64,000 bases of DNA from Uranotaenia lowii (Eukaryota; Arthropoda; Insecta; Diptera; Culicidae): contig NC_073692.1 of NCBI RefSeq assembly GCF_029784155.1, positions 436,740,260-436,804,259 on the forward strand, in the 5' to 3' direction. Shown one piece after another: positions 11,432 to 24,000 of this stretch. Position 1 is the stretch's first letter; the number at the start of each line of letters is the position of its first letter. Under the pieces are notes generated by a model that did no database searches, was not told the origin of the DNA, and was given only the letters and a program-made list of their open reading frames with translations. The position numbers and the translations under genes are program-made.

Positions 11432-14191
11432 CAGGCCCGTGCGAAGGACCCGCTCATGGGGGGGGTTTTCAAAATTCAAAATTCAAAATCAAGATTTTCA
11501 AAGTTTTGAATCAGCAAGTCATCATTAAATTATTTTTAATGATTTTCCTTATTTTGAGCTAGACATTTGCTTAAAAATAAATACCTGGAAATCTAGTTTA
11601 CAAATCTAACATATTTTTTTAGAAAACACATAAAACGAATGCGATTTAAAATTTTGAATGAAACCAGAGTTTAAAGCTTCAGACATAAGAATAAAAGATA
11701 TAAAATTCATTTATTTTAATCCAGATTTAAAAAGAAAATAAATCCGAATTCTAAAATAAATTTCAAACCAGGGAAGAAAATAATCATGATTTTGAATTGT
11801 TCAGCAAAACTATAATCATTGTTATTTATTAATCGTTGAAATTTATATTCCTGTTTTTCATTTTCAATTGAAGGCTTGATTGAAAATGTCGCTATAATAT
11901 TTTCAATTTGAAGAAATATTTGAATTGTGAAATTTTGATGAAAAAAATTCCATTTTCAACTTGAGAGAATTTATTCAAAACACATATGTACCTACTTGAT
12001 GATTAAATCAATTTTGATAAAAAGAAGACTATACATTTTACTTCAAAAGTACCAGTGATCAAAATCAAAGATAAAATAATTTTTTATTTCGTCCAGTTAT
12101 CAACCTTAAAGACTGAAATAGTTCATTTCTGATGTTCACAATAATTACTTCATATATTGATAAAACAACATGTTTAGTTCATCTTTGAAAGCTTCTATTC
12201 CCAAGTATAGGTTGGGAAATGGGTGAAACTTATAAAAAAAAAATTAAAGTTTTGTTGTTAATATTGAAAGCACAAAGCAAATACTTATTTAATAAATGTT
12301 GTGCATTAAAATTTTGCTTTAAAGTTTCTACTTCGAATAATTTCAAATCTTTGCATAAATTAAAAGAAAAAACAAATATTAAAAAAAGATTATTCAAAGG
12401 AATAAAAATAAGTAAAACCATTATAAATTTTCAAGAGCAAGTTTTATAGTTGAAAATTTTGAGCTCTGAATATTTTGTAGCCGTCAATTGAAATACTTAG
12501 TTCTAGAAAGAACAAACGATAGAAACTATTAAAATTTATTAAAATTATTTCAAAGGAATTAAAAATGTTTCACTATAAAAATCGGTAAAATCATGTGACA
12601 ATTAAAAATAAAAAAAAATACAAAATTCGGTTACTTTATTTGAATATTAAAACAAATTAAGACATGAAAAATGGTACGTTTCTTGTATTGATGATATCTA
12701 GTTTATAAGTTTAAAAATTATTCAGTTTTAAGTGGAATCAATCACAGATAACTGATGCTCTAACAAATCTCCATGAAATTAAAAAAAAAACTGATTCCTT
12801 ATGTTTATTATATTTTAATTTATTTGGGAATAATAATGAGGATGGTGATGATGATGCGTGATTTAAATAAATTAAGTACAGTTTTTATAAACTTGGAATA
12901 AATCATTACACGCATATCCGACTATAGTGAAGAAATTTAATATAGAAAATATATTATTTCATTTCACCAATTTGTTGAAACCTGCATTTGATTTTCGCTT
13001 TAAAACATCTGAAATTAAATTTGAATTAAATGGAGTAAAGTGAACAAGTAGAAGACTGCTATAACATGAAGCCAAATTTAGATGCGATCTTGTGGAAAGT
13101 GTATAATTGATTTGCAGCCTTTTTTAAATCTTTTGTTATGTTTTAAAGTTTTGTTAAAAAATTATTCAAAATATTTTTAAACTGTGACCCAGAGATGGGT
13201 CTTGACTCAAACATTCAGTCAGCGAAACTTTTTTGTAGGGAAATGAATCCAACTGTAAGTCGAAATTTCAGGGACTAGACTAGATGAAACTTAATGTTGA
13301 AAAACATGCGAAAAAAATTCGCATTGTCTCCCGGTAGGACAAGGCAAGATGTGGGTTAAAGTCCTACCAGGAGACAAGGCGAATTTTTTTCGCATGTTTT
13401 TCAACATTAAGTTTCATCTAGTCTAGTCCCTGAAATTTGGACTTACAGTTGGATTCATTTCCCTACATTATTCAAAATCTTCTTTTAAATTCTTTGCACC
13501 TAGGAAAATGCGAAATTTGAGGCCTTGAAAAACTTGTAAAAAATTTGTGGATATTGAGTTTAGGATTCAAAATAATAAGAAACACAAAAACCAATTGAGG
13601 CTGAAATGGATTTCTTGAGGAATATTTCATATTAGCATAAAATTTGGAATGACATTTACCCTTTTTTACAATCTAAAGTTGCTAGTTATAAAGTCATCGA
13701 TACTAGGATTTTGTTTTTATTTAGCTAAATCTGTTGACTATCGTAAGTGGCTACCAACTTGTGTTGTATAAAATTAATATTCTATGAATGAATTTCGAAG
13801 TTCAAATGGTTTGTTTCAAATTTTGAACTTGTTCAATTACACTTCTTAGTGAAAACCCAGAGCTAAGGGTTTTGTGTGTCAAGAATTGAGTTCCAATACA
13901 AAAGGTATTAACTGAAGTGCAAATCAAAATCTACAATTGATTGGATTCAATTCGTAAACGTCATATAGAGCCGTAAAATTAAATGTATTAGGCCTAGAGA
14001 GTAATTTAAGACGAAATTCCGCCGGAGGCGAGCCAAATTTCTGATATGTTTGTCAACACTTATTTTTAAACACCTTTTGGGATCAAGTGATTTTCCGTTA
14101 AATTCTTTTCTTGTACTGAAAATTTTACTTGGAAAAAATCTCCATGGGGGGGGGTTAAACCCCTAAAACCCCCCCCGTTCGCACGGCCTTG
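11432..14191. mobile_element. non-autonomous hAT-like element, 2.76 kb
   Basis: The ends are CAGGCCCGTGCGAA (11432) and the inverse of CAAGGCCGTGCGAA (ending 14191). Both flanks carry the 8-bp duplication AACTGTAC (11424-11431 and 14192-14199). An 8-bp TSD plus CAG/CAA ends fit hAT best; P-type elements also make 8-bp TSDs and cannot be excluded. G-runs of 8-9 lie just inside both ends in inverted relation. The interior is very AT-rich with no recognised transposase and contains a long hairpin (13234-13467). Confidence 0.8.
13234..13467. repeat. long near-perfect hairpin (107-bp arms, 20-nt loop)
   Basis: Arm 1 (13234-13340) and arm 2 (13361-13467) are reverse complements at 104 of 107 positions with no gaps. 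The three mismatches fall at one site in the outer third and two near the loop. The loop is 13341-13360. The outer ends read TGTAGGGAAATGAATCC. Transcription would give a long stem of the kind that feeds small-RNA pathways in insects. It may instead be a foldback insertion; no clear target duplication was seen at its edges. Confidence 0.9.
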
Positions 14192-14199
14192 AACTGTAC

Positions 14200-14692
14200 A
14201 CACAGTTAGAATTGCGAAAAAAACACTTCGGAGGGCAACGGTAGGTCGAGGAAAAAAGTACGCTCGCGAATATCGCACCCAAGGCGGGTAAAGCTTCAGG
14301 TGTGTTCTTATACCAATGCACGGAATCCTCCATCTTGTGACAGGCAATCGTAATCGTAGGCATGGTAGACGAACAATTCGCTGTCAAAAAACGCTCCGTC
14401 TCCACCCCCCCACCAATGAGAACCTTTGGTACCCCTTGCCTACTTTTCCTCAATATGCAGCCACCCTACTGACCCACCCTGATCGCACCAAAGCAAAACA
14501 TTAATACGACTGTTAAGTTGACAACTCTTTTTCGAAATTCGTTCTATACTTTTGAAAACTCACAAAAGTAGTTTTGGTTTTGGTTTTTAGAGATTTCGAG
14601 TTCTTTTCACAGCTTAGAGACAGTTTAAAACCAAAATTCATACTTTTTAATACTTATGATATTCTTTATGTAAATATAAAAATGTAAATATA
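14200..14692. other. unassigned DNA between element and LINE
   Basis: The left part is relatively GC-rich and open on the minus strand (14163-14453), and would be upstream of the candidate exons at 11191-11425 before the insertion. I could not identify a domain or a convincing exon in it. The right part (14520-14692) is AT-rich. Confidence 0.35.
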
Positions 14693-15378
14693 AGCTCACT
14701 TTTTCCCAGCATGTCGCGACGACTACAGCCAAAGGCTTTGCTTTACTCGGTTTTCTTCGTCGGAATACGTCAAGTTTTGAAGACCCGTACGCATTGAAAA
14801 CTTTATTCTGCTCGCTAGTACGCAGCGTCTTAGAATATGCGGTTCCAGTTTGGGCACCCTACCACTCCGTCCACAGCGACAGGATTGAAAGAATCCAGAA
14901 AAAATTTCTGCGGTACGCATTACGCCGTCTGCCCTGGCAAGATCCCGTACGGCTACCTCCTTACTCTGAGAGGTGTGGCCTACTATCAATGACGCCTTTG
15001 AGTCAAAGAAGAAACTATCTGCAACGAATCTTCATCTACGATATTTTGACCAACGCTGTAGACTGTCCCCAATTGCTCCAGAGTTTAAACCTCTACGCTC
15101 CAGCTCGACAACTTCGCAATCAGTTGATTTTTTGGTTGCCAAGAAGCAGTACAGTATTTGGACAAAATCACCCCTTACACCGAAGTTGTCAAGCTTTGAA
15201 TGTTGTCTCACACTTATTTGACTTTCATTTATCTAAATCTTCGTTTAAAAGTGCAATCCGTGATGTAAACTTATTTTTAACTAATTTTTAATAGTATTGT
15301 AATCTTATTTATAAGTTAGTTTTTAATATTCAGTCTGTATGGCAGTAGTCAAAGACTCAAATAAAATTAAAAAAAATA
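14693..15378 (+). mobile_element. 5'-truncated Jockey-like LINE copy
   Basis: Reverse-transcriptase homology begins abruptly at about 14695 and runs to a stop at 15291. A short 3' tail ends in AAATAAAATTAAAAAAAAT near 15378, a poly-A-like end. Truncation at the 5' side plus an A-rich 3' end is typical of target-primed LINE insertion. The family is the same as the larger copy at 47826-49870. Confidence 0.8.
14695..15291 (+). pseudogene. LINE reverse transcriptase, C-terminal fragment
   Basis: The frame opens with LTFSQHVATTTAKGFALLGF, which matches the region after the RT palm in the copy at 49110. It continues through LVRSVLEYAVPVWAPYH, DRIERIQKKFLRYALR and LPPYSERCGLLS, and ends at a stop at 15291. 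The palm and endonuclease are absent. The frame is uninterrupted for about 199 codons, so this copy is younger than its relatives here, but it lacks the catalytic aspartates and cannot act. Confidence 0.85.
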
Positions 15379-16473
15379 ACATCCTTTCAGAACAAATAAT
15401 TTCTTCAAATTTGGTAGAAGAAGTATTGCCACGTTCCTTATCCAAAAAAATGGTATATTTAAGGAAAACAATGTACATTTCAAGAGAAAGGTCAGGTTGT
15501 TTTTAAACTAGTCAAGTACCAAATTTCAAAGACCTTATTACCTGCAAAAGTATACCTGCAGTAAGCAACATGTTATGGGTTATTGCCATTGCTAACAAAA
15601 TAGGTCAATGCTTGACAATTGATTCGTCTCTTTGTTGTTTGAACAACAAGCTTCTCGAATACGATTAACATCTTTACTGTGCTTTTTTATTATTTCGTTT
15701 ACCTACAGGTAATAGTTTGGGATTTTCAAGTAGCACCAATAACATCGTAACAAATTAGACTCATCTTTTGGGAAAAAAGTCCTCTAAGTTGAAAAAAGAG
15801 AAGTGACGCATGTTTTCTCTCGCCATTTTTATTAACTGATTATCCGATTCACTTCGACTAATTTTTATAAACTTCAAAGAAGTAGGTACTTACACTAAAA
15901 TTGAACAATTGGTACCACATTTTATTCTTAAATATCACAGAAGTTCTTTTATATTATAAAAAATTTCATTTGAAAAAAATACATAAACGTCATAAACTAG
16001 TCAATGATATCGCCATCCCTTGTGATTAATTTTACAAGACTTTAACAAATTGGAAAAAAAGACGGAAAATTTTTTTTTATGCTCATATTTTAAGTAACCT
16101 TTTTTTCGAAGTAAGTTCTATCTACATAAAACAAACAAGACCTCTTAGCTGAACAGCTTCTTTAAGCTTCAATTTTGCACCGAACAAAAAGCGACATTGT
16201 GGCTCAGTCAAATCCAATTGAAACCATTTATTGTGTGAATTGCAAAAATGGGTAATTATTCTCCTCTCAACAGACAAATCCCCATTACGTAACATTGTTC
16301 TCGAAATGTTTTGCTATGGGTTCACTATCTTTAAAAGTGTTTAAAATTTGGAATGAAGCGATCTCTTTATTTTAACACCGTTTCGGTTAAACACAGAAGG
16401 TTATCGAACACATTTCTCCAACACATAGGGTAAGGTAAACAGCCCGTATGACTTACGGGTTACCGGAATCGAA
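15379..16473. other. upstream DNA of the apyrase-like gene, no gene recognised
   Basis: AT-rich sequence with poly-A and poly-T runs and no recognised motif. It lies directly upstream of the promoter at 16474 and may hold regulatory DNA, but I can name no element. Confidence 0.4.
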
Positions 16474-16510
16474 TATAAATACTTCCAATGAGAGACGATA
16501 CATAATCAGT
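16474..16510 (+). promoter_or_regulatory. TATA box and arthropod initiator of the apyrase-like gene
   Basis: TATAAATA at 16474-16481 is followed by TCAGT at 16506-16510, an arthropod initiator match. The spacing from the TATA start to the initiator A (16508) is 34 bp, close to the usual distance. Transcription from 16508 would give a short leader of about 36 nt before the ATG at 16544, and excludes the ATG at 16448 from the mRNA. Confidence 0.6.
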
Positions 16511-16543
16511 AATCATTTGGCATTGGCCAAAATCGAAGGTAAA

Positions 16544-17583
16544 ATGTGGCGAAAAATAAATTGGGGAATGATGTTGTTGGTGATAACCCTAGTGGTTGGA
16601 GCTTCTGCAATCAACAATCTACCAAATTGCACTCATGAGCTGGATCACATGTATCCATTGACAATAGTGCACATCAACGATTTTCATGCAAGGTAGGTCT
16701 GACTAGGTTAAGATAAAAAGATTGCCTTAGGTAACGAAAATGTCTTCTGTGTTTTTGTTTTACGTTTTTTATAGATTTGAAGAAACAGATGTAAAGTCCA
16801 ACAACTGCACCGTGGCTGGGAGGGCAAGTAACTCCTGCATAGCCGGTATTGCCCGTCTCTACACCACGATTAAGAATCTCCTGACTCAGTACAGGTACAA
16901 AAATGCCGTCTACCTGAATGTCGGAGATAACTTCCAGGGATCACTTTGGTACAATCTTCTGAGATGGGAGGTTGTGGCAGACTTTATCAAAAAGCTTAGG
17001 CCTTTGGTTATGGTAAGATGCCCAACAATATTGGTTTGCGTTCGTATTGATCATAACAATGAAACTCATTCTTAGACCCTCGGAAACCATGAATTCGATC
17101 ATTCACCTAGTGGATTGGCGCCATACTTAAATCAACTAAACCAAGCTGGCATTCCAACGGTCGTGGCCAATATGGAGCTCAATGGGGAACCGTACTTGCT
17201 AGGTTCTGGAATAAGGAAGTCTGTTATTTACATGATCAATAATCGTTTGGTTGGATTCATCGGAGCTCTGTATGACCAAACACATGTGAGTTTAAATGGG
17301 TATAATTGTGGACACAAGTTGTTTCTCAACAATAAGTTTCTTTCAATTTTTCTATGCTTTTGTAAAATATGATATAAGAGTTTGTGTGAAGGGTTGTATT
17401 CAAAACGCTAAACTTATTGTGCTCTTGTTTGCAGACTATTGCCCAAACTGGAAAAGTCACCTTCACGGATGCTGTCGAAGCCGTTATCAAAGAAGCTACC
17501 AGATTGAAATACTTGGGAGTTCGGCAAATCATTGTGCTTTCTCACTGCGGAATCGATGATGATAAACGTATCGCTGCCGGTGC
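16544..17583 (+). CDS. secreted 5'-nucleotidase / apyrase family protein, 5' part, four exons
   Basis: Exons are 16544-16692, 16775-17012, 17076-17285 and 17435 to the gap at 17584. Introns of 82, 63 and 149 bp have GT..AG ends and keep one frame, giving about 248 residues of the usual ~550. The start at 16544 is chosen because it lies downstream of the promoter, has A at -3, and begins a signal peptide (MWRKINWGMMLLVITLVVGA). Metal-binding and catalytic motifs of the calcineurin-like N-terminal domain follow in order: HINDFHARFE, NVGDNFQGSLW, LGNHEFDHSP, VVANM and SHCGIDDDK. These belong to ecto-5'-nucleotidases, which remove phosphate from extracellular nucleotides. Mosquito salivary apyrases are a branch that hydrolyses ATP and ADP to block platelet aggregation. 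Whether this copy is salivary cannot be told from sequence. The C-terminal nucleotide-binding domain is not found elsewhere in the window; it is presumably in the gap, beyond the satellite, or placed elsewhere by misassembly. Confidence 0.92.
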
Positions 17584-18083
17584 NNNNNNNNNNNNNNNNN
17601 NNNNNNNNNNNNNNNNNNNNNNNNNNNNNNNNNNNNNNNNNNNNNNNNNNNNNNNNNNNNNNNNNNNNNNNNNNNNNNNNNNNNNNNNNNNNNNNNNNNN
17701 NNNNNNNNNNNNNNNNNNNNNNNNNNNNNNNNNNNNNNNNNNNNNNNNNNNNNNNNNNNNNNNNNNNNNNNNNNNNNNNNNNNNNNNNNNNNNNNNNNNN
17801 NNNNNNNNNNNNNNNNNNNNNNNNNNNNNNNNNNNNNNNNNNNNNNNNNNNNNNNNNNNNNNNNNNNNNNNNNNNNNNNNNNNNNNNNNNNNNNNNNNNN
17901 NNNNNNNNNNNNNNNNNNNNNNNNNNNNNNNNNNNNNNNNNNNNNNNNNNNNNNNNNNNNNNNNNNNNNNNNNNNNNNNNNNNNNNNNNNNNNNNNNNNN
18001 NNNNNNNNNNNNNNNNNNNNNNNNNNNNNNNNNNNNNNNNNNNNNNNNNNNNNNNNNNNNNNNNNNNNNNNNNNNNNNNNNNN
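17584..18083. other. assembly gap, exactly 500 N
   Basis: All 500 bases are N. A round number suggests a placeholder gap of unknown true size. It separates exon 4 of the apyrase-like gene from the 9-bp satellite, so adjacency of the two is not proven. Confidence 0.99.
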
Positions 18084-21000
18084 TTGACAAAAATGACAAA
18101 AATGACAAAAATAACAAAAATGACAAAAATGACAAAAATGACAAAATGACAAAAATGACAAAAATGACAAAAATGACAAAAATGACAAAAATGACAAAAA
18201 TGACAAAAATGACAAAAATGACAAAAATGACAAAAATGACAAAAATGACAAAAATGACAAAAATGACAAAAATGACAAAAATGACAAAAATGATAAAAAT
18301 GACAAAATGACAAAATGACAAAAATGACAAAAATGACAAAAAATGACAAAAATGACAAAAATGACAAAAATGACAAAAATGACAAAAATGACAAAAATGA
18401 CAAAAAGACAAAAATGACAAAAATGACAAAAATGACAAAAATGACAAAAATGACAAAAATGACAAAAATGACAAAAATGACAAAAATGACAAAAATGACA
18501 AAAATGACAAAAATGACAAAAATGACAAAATGACAAAAATGACAAAAATGACAAAAATGACAAAAATGACAAAAATGACAAAAATGACAAAAATGACAAA
18601 AATGACAAAAATGACAAAAATGACAAAAATGACAAAAATGACAAAAATGACAAAAATGACAAAAATGACAAAAATGACAAAAATGACAAAAATGACAAAA
18701 ATGACAAAAATGACAAAAATGACAAAAATGACAAAAATGACAAAAATGACAAAAATGACAAAAATGACAAAAATGGACAAAAATGACAAAAATGACAAAA
18801 ATGACAAAAATGACAAAAATGACAAAAATGACAAAAATGACAAAAATGACAAAAATGACAAAAATGACAAAAATGACAAAAATGACAAAAATGACAAAAA
18901 TGACAAAAATGACAAAAATGACAAAAATGACAAAAATGACAAAAACGACAAAAATGACAAAAATGACAAAAATGACAAAAATGACAAAAATGACAAAAAT
19001 GACAAAAATGACAAAAATGACAAAAATGACAAAAATGACAAAAATGACAAAAATGACAAAAATGACAAAAATGACAAAAATGACAAAAATGACAAAAATG
19101 ACAAAAATGACAAAAATGACAAAAATGACAAAAATGACAAAAATGACAAAAATGACAAAACTGACAAAAATGACAAAAATGACAAAAATGACAAAAATGA
19201 CAAAAATGACAAAAATGACAAAAATGACAAAAATGACAAAAATGACAAAAATGACAAAAATGACAAAAATGACAAAAATGACAAAAATGACAAAAATGAC
19301 AAAAATGACAAAAATGACAAAAATGACAAAAATGACAAAAATGACAAAAATGACAAAAATGACAAAAATGACAAAAATGACAAAAATGACAAAAATGACA
19401 AAAATGACAAAAATGACAAAAATGACAAAAATGACAAAAATGACAAAAATGACAAAAATGACAAAAATGACAAAAATGACAAAAATGACAAAAATGACAA
19501 AAATGACAAAAATGACAAAAATGACAAAAATGACAAAAATGACAAAAATGACAAAAATGACAAAAATGACAAAAATGACAAAAATGACAAAAATGACAAA
19601 AATGACAAAAATGACAAAAATGACAAAAATGACAAAAATGACAAAAATGACAAAAATGACAAAAATGACAAAAATGACAAAAATGACAAAAATGACAAAA
19701 ATGACAAAAATGACAAAAATGACAAAAATGACAAAAATGACAAAAATGACAAAAATGACAAAAATGACAAAAATGACAAAAATGACAAAAATGACAAAAA
19801 TGACAAAAATGACAAAAATGACAAAAATGACAAAAATGACAAAAATGACAAAAATGACAAAAATGACAAAAATGACAAAAATGACAAAAATGACAAAAAT
19901 GACAAAAATGACAAAAATGACAAAAATGACAAAAATGACAAAAATGACAAAAATGACAAAAATGACAAAAATGACAAAAATGACAAAAATGACAAAAATG
20001 ACAAAAATGACAAAAATGACAAAAATGACAAAAATGACAAAAATGACAAAAATGACAAAAATGACAAAAATGACAAAAATGACAAAATGACAAAAATGAC
20101 AAAAATGACAAAAATGACAAAAATGACAAAAATGACAAAAATGACAAAAATGACAAAAATGACAAAAATGACAAAAATGACAAAAATGACAAAAATGACA
20201 AAAATGACAAAAATGACAAAAAATGACAAAAATGACAAAAATGACAAAAATGACAAAAATGACAAAAATGACAAAAATGACAAAAATGACAAAAATGACA
20301 AAAATGACAAAAATGACAAAAATGACAAAAATGACAAAAATGACAAAAATGACAAAAATGACAAAAATGACAAAAATGACAAAAATGACAAAAATGACAA
20401 AAATGACAAAAATGACAAAAATGACAAAAATGACAAAAATGACAAAAATGACAAAAATGACAAAAATGACAAAAATGACAAAAATGACAAAAATGACAAA
20501 AATGACAAAAATGACAAAAATGACAAAAATGACAAAAATGACAAAAATGACAAAAATGACAAAAATGACAAAAATGACAAAAATGACAAAAATGACAAAA
20601 ATGACAAAAATGACAAAAATGACAAAAATGACAAAAATGACAAAAATGACAAAAATGACAAAAATGACAAAAATGACAAAAATGACAAAAATGACAAAAA
20701 TGACAAAAATGACAAAAATGACAAAAATGACAAAAATGACAAAAATGACAAAAATGACAAAAATGACAAAAATGACAAAAATGACAAAAATGACAAAAAT
20801 GACAAAAATGACAAAAATGACAAAAATGACAAAAATGACAAAAATGACAAAAATGACAAAAATGACAAAAATGACAAAAATGACAAAAATGACAAAAATG
20901 ACAAAAATGACAAAAATGACAAAAATGACAAAAATGACAAAAATGACAAAAATGACAAAAATGACAAAAATGACAAAAATGACAAAAATGACAAAAATGA

Positions 21001-24000
21001 CAAAAATGACAAAAATGACAAAAATGACAAAAATGACAAAAATGACAAAAATGACAAAAATGACAAAAATGACAAAAATGACAAAAATGACAAAAATGAC
21101 AAAAATGACAAAAATGACAAAAATGACAAAAATGACAAAAATGACAAAAATGACAAAAATGACAAAAATGACAAAAATGACAAAAATGACAAAAATGACA
21201 AAAATGACAAAAATGACAAAAATGACAAAAATGACAAAAATGACAAAAATGACAAAAATGACAAAAATGACAAAAATGACAAAAATGACAAAAATGACAA
21301 AAATGACAAAAATGACAAAAATGACAAAAATGACAAAAATGACAAAAATGACAAAAATGACAAAAATGACAAAAATGACAAAAATGACAAAAATGACAAA
21401 AATGACAAAAATGACAAAAATGACAAAAATGACAAAAATGACAAAAATGACAAAAATGACAAAAATGACAAAAATGACAAAAATGACAAAAATGACAAAA
21501 ATGACAAAAATGACAAAAATGACAAAAATGACAAAAATGACAAAAATGACAAAAATGACAAAAATGACAAAAATGACAAAAATGACAAAAATGGCAAAAA
21601 TGGCAAAAATGACAAAAATGACAAAAATGACAAAAATAACAAAAATGACAAAAATGACAAAAATGACAAAATGACAAAAATGACAAAAATGACAAAAATG
21701 ACAAAAATGACAAAAATGACAAAAATGACAAAAATGACAAAAATGACAAAAATGACAAAAATGACAAAAATGACAAAATGACAAAAATGACAAAAATGAC
21801 AAAAATGACAAAAATGACAAAAATGACAAAAATGACAAAAATGACAAAAATGACAAAAATGACAAAAATGACAAAAATGACAAAAATGACAAAAATGACA
21901 AAAATGACAAAAATGACAAAAATGACAAAAATGACAAAAATGACAAAAATGACAAAAATGACAAAAATGACAAAAATGACAAAAATGACAAAAATGACAA
22001 AAATGACAAAAATGACAAAAATGACAAAAATGACAAAAATGACAAAAATGACAAAAATGACAAAAATGACAAAAATGACAAAAATGACAAAAATGACAAA
22101 AATGACAAAAATGACAAAAATGACAAAAATGACAAAAATGACAAAAATGACAAAAATGACAAAAATGACAAAAATGACAAAAATGACAAAAATGACAAAA
22201 ATGACAAAAATGACAAAAATGACAAAAATGACAAAAATGACAAAAATGACAAAAATGACAAAAATGACAAAAATGACAAAAATGACAAAAATGACAAAAA
22301 TGACAAAAATGACAAAAATGACAAAAATGACAAAAATGACAAAAATGACAAAAATGACAAAAATGACAAAAATGACAAAAATGACAAAAATGACAAAAAT
22401 GACAAAAATGACAAAAATGACAAAAATGACAAAAATGACAAAAATGACAAAAATGACAAAAATGACAAAAATGACAAAAATGACAAAAATGACAAAAATG
22501 ACAAAAATGACAAAAATGACAAAAATGACAAAAATGACAAAAATGACAAAAATGACAAAAATGACAAAAATGACAAAAATGACAAAAATGACAAAAATGA
22601 CAAAAATGACAAAAATGACAAAAATGACAAAAATGACAAAAATGACAAAAATGACAAAAATGACAAAAATGACAAAAATGACAAAAATGACAAAAATGAC
22701 AAAAATGACAAAAATGACAAAAATGACAAAAATGACAAAAATGACAAAAATGACAAAAATGACAAAAATGACAAAAATGACAAAAATGACAAAAATGACA
22801 AAAATGACAAAAATGACAAAAATGACAAAAATGACAAAAATGACAAAAATGACAAAAATGACAAAAATGACAAAAATGACAAAAATGACAAAAATGACAA
22901 AAATGACAAAAATGACAAAAATGACAAAAATGACAAAAATGACAAAAATGACAAAAATGACAAAAATGACAAAAATGACAAAAATGACAAAAATGACAAA
23001 AATGACAAAAATGACAAAAATGACAAAAATGACAAAAATGACAAAAATGACAAAAATGACAAAAATGACAAAAATGACAAAAATGACAAAAATGACAAAA
23101 ATGACAAAAATGACAAAAATGACAAAAATGACAAAAATGACAAAAATGACAAAAATGACAAAAATGACAAAAATGACAAAAATGACAAAAATGACAAAAA
23201 TGACAAAAATGACAAAAATGACAAAAATGACAAAAATGACAAAAATGACAAAAATGACAAAAATGACAAAAATGACAAAAATGACAAAAATGACAAAAAT
23301 GACAAAAATGACAAAAATGACAAAAATGACAAAAATGACAAAAATGACAAAAATGACAAAAATGACAAAAATGACAAAAATGACAAAAATGACAAAAATG
23401 ACAAAAATGACAAAAATGACAAAAATGACAAAAATGACAAAAATGACAAAAATGACAAAAATGACAAAAATGACAAAAATGACAAAAATGACAAAAATGA
23501 CAAAAATGACAAAAATGACAAAAATGACAAAAATGACAAAAATGACAAAAATGACAAAAATGACAAAAATGACAAAAATGACAAAAATGACAAAAATGAC
23601 AAAAATGACAAAAATGACAAAAATGACAAAAATGACAAAAATGACAAAAATGACAAAAATGACAAAAATGACAAAAATGACAAAAATGACAAAAATGACA
23701 AAAATGACAAAAATGACAAAAATGACAAAAATGACAAAAATGACAAAAATGACAAAAATGACAAAAATGACAAAAATGACAAAAATGACAAAAATGACAA
23801 AAATGACAAAAATGACAAAAATGACAAAAATGACAAAAATGACAAAAATGACAAAAATGACAAAAATGACAAAAATGACAAAAATGACAAAAATGACAAA
23901 AATGACAAAAATGACAAAAATGACAAAAATGACAAAAATGACAAAAATGACAAAAATGACAAAAATGACAAAAATGACAAAAATGACAAAAATGACAAAA

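Noticed and set aside
16448..16543. Upstream ATG extending the apyrase-like protein by 32 residues
   Set aside because: It lies upstream of the TATA box at 16474 and would bury the signal peptide. The ATG at 16544 fits the promoter and the signal sequence.
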